Below, one piece after another: positions 16,800 to 25,122 of a stretch of 64,000 bases of DNA (the first letter of the stretch is position 1; every line of letters starts with the position of its first letter). Position numbers and translations under genes: made by a program. The stretch comes from Bacteroidota bacterium (GTDB taxonomy: Bacteria; Bacteroidota; Bacteroidia; 2-12-FULL-35-15), in contig SXIH01000058.1 of the NCBI GenBank assembly GCA_005772895.1, positions 1 to 64,000 on the forward strand, written 5' to 3'. The notes under the pieces were generated by a model. The model saw only the letters and a list, made by a program, of their open reading frames with translations, did not search any database and was not told where the DNA came from.

Positions 16800-18101
16800 T
16801 TAGAATTCCCGGTTAACATCCCATTGTTCAAGGTAATCGGCAACACGTCTAACAAATTGTCCGCCCAACGATCCGTCAACAACTCTGTGGTCGTAAGAAT
16901 GTGATAAAAACATAAAATGACGAATTCCAATTAAATCACCTTCAGATGTTTCAATAACTGCAGGTTTCTTTTTGATAGCACCTACAGCCATAATTGCAAC
17001 TTGAGGTTGATTGATGATAGGGGTACCCATTAAATTTCCGAAAGAGCCAACATTTGAAATTGTATAAGTTCCACCTTGAATATCATCCGGACTTAATTTT
17101 CCTGTCCGGGCACGGTTAGCCAAATCATTCACTTGTTTTGTAATGCCAACTAAATTCAACATATCTGCATTTTTAATCACAGGAACAATAAGATTTCCTG
17201 TTGGTAATGCAGCAGCCATTCCAATGTTAATGTTTTTGCGTTTGATTATTTTTGTTCCGTCCAGTGAAACATTTATCATTGGAAAATCTTTAATAGCTTT
17301 TACAAGAGCTTCAATGAAAATAGGAGTAAAGGTTAATTTTTCACCTTCCCTTTTTTCAAAATTGCTTTTCACTTTTTCTCTCCATCTCACAATGTTGGTT
17401 ACATCTGCCTCAACGAAAGAGGTAACATGTGGAGATGTGTGTACGCTCATTACCATATGATCGGCAATAAGTTTACGCATACGATCCATTTCAATGATTT
17501 CGTCACCAGCATTTACTGAAATTGCAGGTTTTGCATGCGTTGCACCATTTGAGGAAACTTCCTGAACAACTTTTGTTTGTTCTTTTGTAGATTGTTTTCC
17601 TTTGTTAGGAATATAAGCTAAAATATCATTTTTAGTAACCCGTCCATTTGCTCCTGTTCCTGAAATGCTCTCCAGTTCAGCCATTGCAATGCCCTCTTGT
17701 TTAGCAATATTGCGGACTAAAGGCGAGAAAAATTTTCCGGAGCTGCTTTTTTCCAGAGTAACAACTTCTTTTACGGCTGAAACTGCCAATTCTTTTTGAA
17801 CTGTTGTAGTTTGTGAGGATACAGGAGTTTTAACTTCAGGGGTTTCTAATGCAACTGATGCATCTGTTGAAATGATAGCAATTGCTTTCCCTACTTGTAC
17901 AACATCACCTTCGTTAAATAATCTTTTTATTAAAGTTCCTTCAGTTGTTGAAGGTATTTCGGAATCTACTTTATCTGTGGCTATTTCCAATACGGTTTCA
18001 TCGGCCGCAATTTTATCGCCTTCTTTTTTTAACCACTTAATAATTGTTGCCTCAGCAACACTCTCACCCATTTTGGGCATTATCAACTCAACTTGTGCCA
18101 T
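16800..18101 (-). CDS. 2-oxoacid dehydrogenase complex E2, dihydrolipoamide acyltransferase
   Basis: This 433-residue E2 core enzyme transfers the acyl group from lipoamide to coenzyme A. An N-terminal lipoyl domain (1-78) carries the lipoylated lysine in EIATDKVDSE (K44). A flexible linker precedes a peripheral E3-binding domain (about 124-166, FFSPLVRNIAKQEGIAMAELESISGTGANGRVTKNDILAYI). The C-terminal catalytic domain (about 205-430) ends with SHSYDHRVVDGSLGGQFV, the conserved H-x3-D-G active site. The N-terminus MGESVAEATIIKWLKKEGD fits branched-chain or 2-oxoglutarate type E2. The specific oxoacid cannot be decided, since no E1 genes are adjacent. A strong promoter lies upstream. Confidence 0.9.
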   Translation of the reverse strand: MAQVELIMPKMGESVAEATIIKWLKKEGDKIAADETVLEIATDKVDSEIPSTTEGTLIKRLFNEGDVVQVGKAIAIISTDASVALETPEVKTPVSSQTTTVQKELAVSAVKEVVTLEKSSSGKFFSPLVRNIAKQEGIAMAELESISGTGANGRVTKNDILAYIPNKGKQSTKEQTKVVQEVSSNGATHAKPAISVNAGDEIIEMDRMRKLIADHMVMSVHTSPHVTSFVEADVTNIVRWREKVKSNFEKREGEKLTFTPIFIEALVKAIKDFPMINVSLDGTKIIKRKNINIGMAAALPTGNLIVPVIKNADMLNLVGITKQVNDLANRARTGKLSPDDIQGGTYTISNVGSFGNLMGTPIINQPQVAIMAVGAIKKKPAVIETSEGDLIGIRHFMFLSHSYDHRVVDGSLGGQFVRRVADYLEQWDVNREF

Positions 18102-18144
18102 AATCTTGTAATCTACTTAATTTTAACCCTTATTTTAAGAGCTA

Positions 18145-18174
18145 CAAAAATAAACTAATATTTTAGATGTGCAA
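18145..18174 (-). promoter_or_regulatory. Bacteroidota-type promoter (TTG - 19 - TATTTTTG) for the E2 gene
   Basis: On the minus strand TTG (18174-18172) is followed after exactly 19 bases by TATTTTTG (18152-18145). This is the best match in the window to the -33/-7 consensus of the Bacteroidota housekeeping sigma factor. The element is 44 bases upstream of the E2 start codon. Confidence 0.65.
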
Positions 18175-18220
18175 TGTAAGAATTAAGCAAAATATAGGCT
18201 GTTTTTATGGTATTTCGACA

Positions 18221-18263
18221 AAAAAAGAGCCCCACCCAAATAAATCAGGCGGGACTCTTTTTT
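18221..18263 (-). terminator. Rho-independent terminator after glyA
   Basis: GAGCCCCACC (18227-18236) pairs with GGCGGGACTC (18248-18257) with two mismatches. The hairpin has A-tract and T-tract flanks and lies 13 bases beyond the glyA stop codon. Confidence 0.85.
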
Positions 18264-18275
18264 AAAGATTATTTA

Positions 18276-19547
18276 TTAAGCAAAAAGTGGAAAATCTTTC
18301 ATCAATTTATTTACTTCTTTCTTTACTTCCGAAATTACTTTTTCGTTATCATGATTCATCAATACTTTATCGATTAAATTAACAATTTTAGGAATGTGTT
18401 TTTCTTTGATTCCCCGTGTAGTAATGGCAGAAGAGCCTACACGGATTCCGGATGTTACAAACGGTGATTTATCATCAAATGGAACCATGTTTTTGTTTAC
18501 AGTAATGTCAGCTTTAACAAGAGTAGTTTCTGCTAATTTTCCTGTTAGGTTTTTTGAACGTAGATCAATCAGCATACAATGATTATCAGTTCCTCCCGAA
18601 ATTACTTTGTATCCTTTATCAACAAAGCATTGCGCCATTAATTTAGCGTTTTTCATAACCTGAATACAATATTTCATATAACTGTCATCCAACGCTTCGC
18701 CAAATGCAACTGCTTTTGCAGCAATCACATGTTCAAGCGGTCCGCCTTGTGTTCCGGGGAATACAGCAGCATCCAATAATTGCGACATCATTTTTATTTC
18801 ACCTTTGGGTGTTTTATCACCCCAAGGGTTTGGGAAATCTTTTCCCATCATTATCATTCCACCCCGCGGTCCGCGCAAGGTTTTATGTGTTGTTGTTGTA
18901 ACAATATGGCAATGTGGTAAAGGGTCATTCATTAAACCTCTTGCAATTAATCCGGAAGGGTGAGAAATATCAGCCATTAACAAGGCTCCAACTTTGTCAG
19001 CAACTGCTCGCAGCTTTTTGTAATCCCAATCGCGTGAATAGGATGAGGCACCGCAGATAATTAGTTTTGGTTGTTCTTTTATAGCAATTGCTTCAATTTT
19101 GTTAAAGTCAACACGACCTGTTTTTTCTTCAACTCCATAAAAACTTGGGATATACAATTTTCCGGAAAAGTTTACAGGAGAGCCATGTGTAAGGTGGCCA
19201 CCATGTGAAAGATCAAAACCCAATATTTTGTCGCCAGGTTTCAAAATAGCTAGCATTACAGCCGCATTTGCTTGTGCTCCTGAATGAGGCTGAACGTTTA
19301 CCCATTCGGCATTAAATAGTTTTTTTGCTCGGTCAATAGCTAATTGCTCTACTTTGTCAACCACTTCACATCCGCCATAGTAACGTTTCCCGGGTAAACC
19401 TTCAGCATATTTATTTGTTAGTACTGAACCCATTGCTTTCATTACACTTTCGCTAACATAATTTTCTGAAGCTATTAGTTCCAGTCCTATGGTTTGGCGT
19501 TTTTTTTCTTCTGCAATAAGATTGAAAATGGCGGTGTCTTTTTTCAT
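18276..19547 (-). CDS. glyA: Serine hydroxymethyltransferase
   Basis: This 423-residue pyridoxal-phosphate enzyme interconverts serine and glycine while transferring a one-carbon unit to tetrahydrofolate. Conserved segments include [37 protein letters not shown] and [15 protein letters not shown]. The PLP-lysine motif [14 protein letters not shown] places the Schiff-base lysine at K222. Length and motifs fit the cytoplasmic bacterial family throughout. It has its own -7 promoter element upstream and a terminator downstream, so it is likely a single-gene transcript. Confidence 0.96.
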   Translation of the reverse strand: MKKDTAIFNLIAEEKKRQTIGLELIASENYVSESVMKAMGSVLTNKYAEGLPGKRYYGGCEVVDKVEQLAIDRAKKLFNAEWVNVQPHSGAQANAAVMLAILKPGDKILGFDLSHGGHLTHGSPVNFSGKLYIPSFYGVEEKTGRVDFNKIEAIAIKEQPKLIICGASSYSRDWDYKKLRAVADKVGALLMADISHPSGLIARGLMNDPLPHCHIVTTTTHKTLRGPRGGMIMMGKDFPNPWGDKTPKGEIKMMSQLLDAAVFPGTQGGPLEHVIAAKAVAFGEALDDSYMKYCIQVMKNAKLMAQCFVDKGYKVISGGTDNHCMLIDLRSKNLTGKLAETTLVKADITVNKNMVPFDDKSPFVTSGIRVGSSAITTRGIKEKHIPKIVNLIDKVLMNHDNEKVISEVKKEVNKLMKDFPLFA

Positions 19548-19577
19548 ATAGTTGTAATAAAAGATTTAGAATGAATG

Positions 19578-19585
19578 CAAAAGTA
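19578..19585 (-). promoter_or_regulatory. Putative -7 element TACTTTTG for glyA
   Basis: The minus strand reads TACTTTTG, a perfect TAnnTTTG match, 31 bases upstream of the glyA start codon. No TTG lies at the ideal -33 distance. Confidence 0.5.
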
Positions 19586-19604
19586 AAATTAAGTTGCTTA
19601 TATC

Positions 19605-20099
19605 TTATACAGTTTTGTTTTTTTCTTTTTCTAAAAGTTTGAACGCAGGAATTAAAATCATTAAAATGATAGGAGATTGTGCCATTCCCATCAAATACCT
19701 CGCAAATTCATACATTTTCTGTGCAATAGAGTTAAAACACAAGCCAATTAAAATGAAAACCCCTGAAATAACTATAATTCCGAGATAAGTGAAAATGGCT
19801 ATTTTGATATATTTTGAGCTTTTTAGAAAAAGTTTGATCGAAAATATTGTCAGAATCAAATAAAGTAAACTAAAAATTAAAGTCAATAACCACTTTAAAT
19901 TTTCAAGTGTTTCGTATTGATAGTTTTCTAAAAAGGAAAGGAAAGGAGGAAGAAAATAATCTTGATCTAAATCCCAGGCTCTGAGCAAAGCATTTATTGT
20001 TTTGAAAACTGTATCCCTTAAGTAACCTGATAGAATTAGCAGAGCTATAATACAGCTAACGTAGAAGCCAAATTTGATTTTGTTTGGTTTAGTTTTCAC
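19605..20099 (-). CDS. Small membrane protein resembling exosortase-associated proteins
   Basis: This 164-residue protein has about four membrane segments (about 12-25, 67-92, 98-119, 138-155). The first helix is followed by SGYLRDTVFKTINALL, and the last by the motif RYLMGMAQSPIILMILIPAFKL. Small four-helix proteins of this size with a (Y/F)xR(D/E)xxF segment after helix 1 and a C-terminal helix ending IPAF are known partners of Bacteroidota exosortases (XrtF- and XrtX-associated membrane proteins). I recognise the resemblance from memory rather than from an alignment. An exosortase gene lies 4.2 kb away, which supports the reading. The start codon is GTG (20099), and a -7 element TATTTTTG is at 20145-20152. 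An unrelated small membrane protein is the alternative. Confidence 0.55.
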   Translation of the reverse strand: MKTKPNKIKFGFYVSCIIALLILSGYLRDTVFKTINALLRAWDLDQDYFLPPFLSFLENYQYETLENLKWLLTLIFSLLYLILTIFSIKLFLKSSKYIKIAIFTYLGIIVISGVFILIGLCFNSIAQKMYEFARYLMGMAQSPIILMILIPAFKLLEKEKNKTV

Positions 20100-20405
20100 T
20101 TAGCAAAATTACAATTTTAAATGATTTTCAGTTTTTCATATCTCCAAAAATACGTTTAAAGTCCTATTTATCATCAGTTGAATTCCTGATTGATTTTGAA
20201 TAAATTGATAATAATTTTGCCCTCAGAATGATATCCATTTGTGTTTCTGATTGTGGAATTTTGCCCTGAACGAATGCTAATATTAAACTCAAAATCATCG
20301 CATAAAATGTGGATTTGGTCTAAAATATTTGGTTTGGCATTGCAATTAACATAAATTTAGGAATTATTTCATGTGTAAGGAAATATAATAAATTGTAAAT
20401 AAATT
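20100..20405. other. Divergent intergenic region with candidate promoters
   Basis: This 306-base stretch separates divergent genes. On the minus strand TATTTTTG (20145-20152) is a good -7 element for the small membrane protein. On the plus strand TAATTTTG (20212-20219) is a possible -7 element for the surface protein at 20406, although it would leave a leader of about 180 bases. I see no credible small gene, RNA gene or strong hairpin in it. Confidence 0.5.
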
Positions 20406-23400
20406 ATGAATATGAAATTCTACTCCATTTCTTTATCTCTTTTGTTTTTACTTTTTTCCCTTTTCGGGAATTCAGCTACTTATTATTCAAGAATAAATGG
20501 TAATTGGAATACAGCTTCTACATGGTCTTTAGTGTCTTGTGCAGGTGCAGTATCAGCGACAATTCCTACTTCAGCAGACAATGTTATTATTTGCACTGGG
20601 AGAACTGTTACAATGAACGGAGCACCTGGTGCTTGTTTATCTTTAACCATTAATGGAACTGCTAATTGGACTAGTGCATCTACTACTAATGTTGGGTTAG
20701 GTGGACTAACACTAAATAATGGAGCTATTATTTCTGGTAGCACAACTGGATCATTGATTGTATCTGGGCCTATGAATGTGAGTGCAGGAGCATCAGTTAT
20801 TGTAGGAAGCGTAATTCTAAATGTTTCGGGTTTAACATCCATAAATGGAAGTTTTAATGATAATAATACTGGTGGAACAAATACATTTACAAATGTTGAT
20901 TTGAATTCTACTGGTAGTTTTAATAATACTTCTGCAGAAACCTATACTATTACAGGTAATTTGAATACTTATGGAGGAGATTTTCTTGCTTCAGGCGCAA
21001 CCCCAATTTTTAATATTACAGGTGACTTTAATGTTGTTTCAGGTACATGTGATTTAAGTAGAATTAGAATTACTGTAGGTGGAAATACTAATATTTCTGG
21101 TACTCTTGCTATAAACAATGTTCGGGGATTAAAGACTTTTAATAATTTAACTGTAAATGCTGGAGGTTTTTTTAATTCTACTGTATCTGAGTCGTTCAGA
21201 ATAAATGGAAATATAATTGTTAATGGATCCTTTAATGCTAATCTGGGTGTTTTTACCTTGTCAGGAGCTTCTAAAACAATTTCAGGTTCAACTGCATTGA
21301 TTTTTGATGATATCAGATGTAATGGTTCCTATACAAATAATACTTCGGTTAGATTAACAACTAGTTTAACAGGATCTGGTGCATGGACGCAAGGAGCAAC
21401 AGGAACCTTAGATTTGGCAATAAATAATGCCAATTTTACTGTTACTAATTTTAACACTTCTCTATTTGGAAATACCGTAATTTATAGCAGAACAGGAAAT
21501 CAAAATATTAGAATTCCTTCTGATGGAAGTTATTCAAGTTTAACTCTTTCCAGCGGAAGTACTAAAACAATGTTGGGCGCTACAACCTTATCAGGAGGTC
21601 TTACAATTTCTGCTTCTACTACATTAGCCACTTCAAATAATAACTTAATTATTGGTGGCAGTTTCACTAATAATGGAACATTTACTGCGGGAACAGCAAC
21701 AGTAACGCTAAATGGAACCTTGTCACAGACAATTGGTGGAACAACGGCAAGTTCTTTTAACAATTTAACAATTTCGAATGCAAGCGCAATTGTAACTGGG
21801 GCAACTAATTTTAGTGTTTCAAATACCTTGAATGTTGGATCAGGAGCAATACTTTCTCCTAATGCATTAGTTGTTGTTAGTGGAGGAGGAACACTTACAG
21901 GAAATGGAACAGCACGCGTAACAAGGATTGCCGTAACACCTGATTTTATTTCTCAATACACAATTACCGGAAAAACTTTGTCAGGATTGAACATCGATTA
22001 TATAGGAGCAGGAAATCAAATAGTGAATATTTTGAATTATGGTTCATTGACAATTAGTTCAAACGGTGCCCGAACAGTTACTTTTCCAGCAGCAGTTGTT
22101 GGAGTGTCAAATGTTTTTTCACCTTCATCTGTTACTACCACATATCTAGTAACAGGAAATACTATCAACTTTAATGGAGCAGTTGCTCAAACAGTTCCTG
22201 CTTTTAATTATCATCATTTAACATCCTCCTCAACAGGAACAAGAACTCTTGCACCTGCAGGAACAATTGGTGTTGCTGGTATTTTTACTCCTTCTGTGAA
22301 TGTCTACACAATAACAGGAAGCACGGTTAATTTTAATGGAACAATTGCTCAGGGAATCCCCGCATTTAATTATTATAATTTGAGTTCTTCTTCAACAGGC
22401 TCAAGAACTTTGGCTGCAGCGGGTATAATAGGAATAGCAGCGGCATTTGTCCCGGGTACAAATGTTTATACCGTTACAAATAGTACAATTAATATTAATG
22501 GAACAATAGCACAGGCAATTCCGGCCTTTACTTACCATAACTTAATTAGTGCAGGTAGTGCAGCAAAATCTCTTAGTGGAAATATTGTTGTAAATAACGA
22601 TTTAACAATTACAAGCAATTTAGATGTTTCTGCTTCCAACTATTCTATTACAGTTAAAAGAAATTGGATTAATAATGGAACATTTACTGCTCAAAACGGA
22701 GCTGTTGTATTTAACGGAAGTGTAGCTCAAACATTAGCAGGTAGTGGTACAACAACTTTCAATAGGCTAGATATGAATAATACTGCCGGTGGAGTTAGCT
22801 TGATTAGCGGAACTTATATTTTAAATTCAGTAATTAATCCATTAAATGGAAATTTTAATACGAATGGACAAAGTTTTACAATGGTTTCAGATGCGTCCAG
22901 AACAGCAAGGATTGGGCAAGTTGCTGCTACAGCTTCATTAAGTGGAAACTTTATCGTTCAAAGATATATTACTGCAAGAGATACTTCATTTGCAGATTTG
23001 TGTTCACCTGTTCAAAGTTCAACTCTCTTGGATTGGGACAATGAATTACCTGCACTTAGCTATGTTCATACTCCCCCAAGTGCCTTGGCCTCAGCATTTA
23101 CATATAATGAAACTGCTGATGTTTATGTTCCTGTATTATCATCTGCTACTACTTTAACACCCGGACAAGGCTTCGAAGTGTTTTTAGCAGGAGATTATGC
23201 TTATGCTCCATTTGCAAGTACAACGATGAATGTTATTGGAGTTCCTAATCAGGGAGACAAAAACTTAAGTAGTTTAATTTCAAATAATGTTCAGGGCTGG
23301 AATTTGGTTGGAAATCCATTTGCTTCTAATGTTTCCTGGGCAAGTATTTATACAGCATCGGGAGGTGCAACAAGTGGCTTGTACGATTTTATTGAAATGT

Positions 23401-24281
23401 ATGATTATACTATTGGTGATTGGAATGGGTATACTTCAGCAGATGGAATAGAAATAGGATCAGCTCAAGGGTTTTGGGTGTATGGATTGCCTGCTGCTAG
23501 TCCATTGACTTTGATCATCCCTGAATCATCAAAAACTGCTACATCTAATAGTACAATTAAAGCCCCAACTAAAACACACCCTTATTTTACTTTAAAAATA
23601 GGAAGCAATGCAAATAGTTTTTCTCATACTTTTAAAATAGATGCAAAAATTGGAGCTTCTGATAATCTAGATGCTCAGGATTTGCCTTATCGTCCTAGTC
23701 CAAATAAAGTTACACCTACTTTGTATTCAAATATTGATGGATCAAAGGTTAATTTAAATACATTTAATTTAGAGAATGACATTTACTCCTTGCCATTAGT
23801 TGTAAAGGTGAATACTTCTGGTAATTATAAAATTGATGCAGCTGGTTTTGAATTTTTGAACGAATACAAATGCATTCAATTGGAAGATAGATTAAAAAAT
23901 ACATTTATTAATTTGACTTCTCAGAGTACTTATGAGTTTGAAATGTTTAGGTTGGAAGACGAAAAAAGATTTGTTTTGCATTTTAATAAAGATGCAAATT
24001 GTAAGCAATCAATAGCATTAGAGAATATAGCCTATTTTGATAATTCTGTTGAGGTGTTGCCTACTCAACAAGGGAATATTATTAATTTTAATTACTCGGA
24101 AGCTACTCAAACAGCAATATCAGTTTATAATATGTTAGGACAGGATATTGTAGAAGAAAGAAACCTATATGTTAGCAGCCAGTCAGAAACAATACAATTA
24201 CCATCAGATTTCGAGGGCATATACTTTATAAAAATTTCTTCCGACAAAGAAACAGTTGTAAAGAAATTGTTTAAGAAGTAA
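20406..24281 (+). CDS. Large T9SS-secreted surface protein with beta-repeat body
   Basis: This 1291-residue protein has a signal peptide (SLSLLFLLFSLFGNSA) and a long Ser/Thr/Asn/Gly-rich body of short beta repeats (about 30-830). Three repeats of about 50 residues (about 555-715) share FNGxxAQxxPAFNYxxLxSSxTGxRTLAxAGxIG. The C-terminal half (about 840-1215) holds a module shared with the protein at 25123-27534: VQRYITARDTSF, LTPGQGFEVFL, VQGWNLVGNPFASN and GFWVYGLP. A T9SS type A sorting domain (about 1215-1291, ISVYNMLGQDIVEERNL to VVKKLFKK) ends it. It is probably a cell-surface adhesin or structural protein. Its stop codon directly abuts that of the convergent exosortase gene. Confidence 0.85.
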   Translation: MNMKFYSISLSLLFLLFSLFGNSATYYSRINGNWNTASTWSLVSCAGAVSATIPTSADNVIICTGRTVTMNGAPGACLSLTINGTANWTSASTTNVGLGGLTLNNGAIISGSTTGSLIVSGPMNVSAGASVIVGSVILNVSGLTSINGSFNDNNTGGTNTFTNVDLNSTGSFNNTSAETYTITGNLNTYGGDFLASGATPIFNITGDFNVVSGTCDLSRIRITVGGNTNISGTLAINNVRGLKTFNNLTVNAGGFFNSTVSESFRINGNIIVNGSFNANLGVFTLSGASKTISGSTALIFDDIRCNGSYTNNTSVRLTTSLTGSGAWTQGATGTLDLAINNANFTVTNFNTSLFGNTVIYSRTGNQNIRIPSDGSYSSLTLSSGSTKTMLGATTLSGGLTISASTTLATSNNNLIIGGSFTNNGTFTAGTATVTLNGTLSQTIGGTTASSFNNLTISNASAIVTGATNFSVSNTLNVGSGAILSPNALVVVSGGGTLTGNGTARVTRIAVTPDFISQYTITGKTLSGLNIDYIGAGNQIVNILNYGSLTISSNGARTVTFPAAVVGVSNVFSPSSVTTTYLVTGNTINFNGAVAQTVPAFNYHHLTSSSTGTRTLAPAGTIGVAGIFTPSVNVYTITGSTVNFNGTIAQGIPAFNYYNLSSSSTGSRTLAAAGIIGIAAAFVPGTNVYTVTNSTININGTIAQAIPAFTYHNLISAGSAAKSLSGNIVVNNDLTITSNLDVSASNYSITVKRNWINNGTFTAQNGAVVFNGSVAQTLAGSGTTTFNRLDMNNTAGGVSLISGTYILNSVINPLNGNFNTNGQSFTMVSDASRTARIGQVAATASLSGNFIVQRYITARDTSFADLCSPVQSSTLLDWDNELPALSYVHTPPSALASAFTYNETADVYVPVLSSATTLTPGQGFEVFLAGDYAYAPFASTTMNVIGVPNQGDKNLSSLISNNVQGWNLVGNPFASNVSWASIYTASGGATSGLYDFIEMYDYTIGDWNGYTSADGIEIGSAQGFWVYGLPAASPLTLIIPESSKTATSNSTIKAPTKTHPYFTLKIGSNANSFSHTFKIDAKIGASDNLDAQDLPYRPSPNKVTPTLYSNIDGSKVNLNTFNLENDIYSLPLVVKVNTSGNYKIDAAGFEFLNEYKCIQLEDRLKNTFINLTSQSTYEFEMFRLEDEKRFVLHFNKDANCKQSIALENIAYFDNSVEVLPTQQGNIINFNYSEATQTAISVYNMLGQDIVEERNLYVSSQSETIQLPSDFEGIYFIKISSDKETVVKKLFKK

Positions 24282-24794
24282 TTATTTCTTTTCAGCAAAT
24301 CGATTCACCCAAATCATCCAGAGTAGGAAAATATATCCATATATAATTATGGTGAAAGTGTAGGTATGATTAAACTCTGTCCAGGATCTGGAATATGTAT
24401 CTATTATAGCCAAAATAACAACTCTTATAATATTTAGTAGTTGAATAGACAGAATACCTAAAGGAATATAGATTAATTTATATTTTATTTTCCCTTTATA
24501 GGCTATAACAAACCAGGCAAATAAACTAAAAAGTGTTATTCCATTACAATTATCACCAATCCACAAGCCTGATGCACCATCTATTCCAATTAATCTGTCA
24601 GCTCCAGTATAAACAGTATATCCAAATAACTCTAAAATATTTTTGCTAATTGAAACGGTGATGTCGATAACAAATAAGTCTAGTTTTTCATCAGGATGAA
24701 GCCAAAGGTTGTATACCAGGTACCATAAGATGTATAAGAAAAAGACAAGAAATAAAAAACGGACTACAGGATTTTTTAGAAAAGAAAAATTCAT
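24282..24794 (-). CDS. Exosortase/archaeosortase family protein (XrtX/XrtF-like)
   Basis: This 170-residue integral membrane protein has about five or six helices. All three invariant exosortase residues are visible. Cys83 lies in GDNCNGITLF, Arg124 in LLNIIRVVILAI, and His143 in EFNHTYTFTIIIYG. Exosortases are membrane cysteine transpeptidases that cleave a short C-terminal sorting signal from exported proteins and transfer the rest to a surface acceptor, often in organisms or loci making exopolysaccharide. The small size fits the single-domain Bacteroidota types. The likely substrate, a PID-CTERM type protein, is encoded immediately upstream on the same strand. A polysaccharide export locus starts 3 kb away. 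Its start codon follows a strong hairpin, so expression may depend on partial read-through. Confidence 0.87.
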   Translation of the reverse strand: MNFSFLKNPVVRFLFLVFFLYILWYLVYNLWLHPDEKLDLFVIDITVSISKNILELFGYTVYTGADRLIGIDGASGLWIGDNCNGITLFSLFAWFVIAYKGKIKYKLIYIPLGILSIQLLNIIRVVILAIIDTYSRSWTEFNHTYTFTIIIYGYIFLLWMIWVNRFAEKK

Positions 24795-24811
24795 GAATTG
24801 GAAGGGGTAAT

Positions 24812-24846
24812 AAAAAAAGAATCCCTATAAAACGGGATTCTTTTTT
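24812..24846 (-). terminator. Hairpin terminator or attenuator between substrate and exosortase genes
   Basis: GAATCCC (24819-24825) pairs with GGGATTC (24834-24840) around an 8-base loop that includes most of the substrate stop codon. Seven A lie on the plus-strand left side, which is a T-tract on the minus strand. The hairpin therefore terminates minus-strand transcription between the substrate gene and the exosortase gene. This would allow abundant substrate mRNA with less exosortase mRNA. Confidence 0.75.
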
Positions 24847-25070
24847 AAACTATTGTATATTTTAATTCCTCCATAAGTAGCACCTGCTAAAAGGAGAAAT
24901 AAGACTCCACTGTCTAATGGAACAGGACAAGGGGGAAAAGGACCTCCACAAGGGGGTGATATTCCCATACCCATTCCCATACCCATTCCAACAGCAAATG
25001 TGTTGGTAATGAATGCAGGTGTTATAAGGAATAATGCTATAAATGCCGTTTTAAAAATATTCTTTTTCAT
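24825..25070 (-). CDS. Small PID-CTERM type exosortase substrate
   Basis: This 81-residue precursor has a signal peptide (1-26, ending NTFA). A Gly-Met repeat (residues 28-36) and a Pro/Gly/Cys segment with two cysteines (ISPPCGGPFPPCP) follow. The C-terminal sorting signal comprises PLDSG (51-55), a hydrophobic helix (about 56-68) and a basic tail KIYNSLKK. The tripartite P-(I/L)-D-x-G / helix / basic layout matches the Bacteroidota PID-CTERM sorting class, which pairs with exosortases. After removal of both ends only about 25 residues would remain on the surface. The gene sits 30 bases upstream of the exosortase start. I know no function for the mature peptide. Confidence 0.75.
   Translation of the reverse strand: MKKNIFKTAFIALFLITPAFITNTFAVGMGMGMGMGISPPCGGPFPPCPVPLDSGVLFLLLAGATYGGIKIYNSLKKNPVL
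24961..24989 (-). repeat. In-frame GGNATG tandem repeat in the substrate gene
   Basis: The minus strand alternates GGAATG and GGTATG units (12-base period) encoding alternating Gly and Met. Gain or loss of units by slippage would keep the frame and change the length of the mature peptide. Confidence 0.7.
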
Positions 25071-25122
25071 AATACTATAATTATTAATGCAGTAAATTTA
25101 TACTAATATTAATTACTCCCAA

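Noticed and set aside
16772-16930. Upstream extension of the PorE-like gene to 16930 (745 residues)
   Set aside because: The extension would lie inside the E2 gene and places the signal peptide in mid-protein; the ATG at 16771 gives a proper N-terminal signal.
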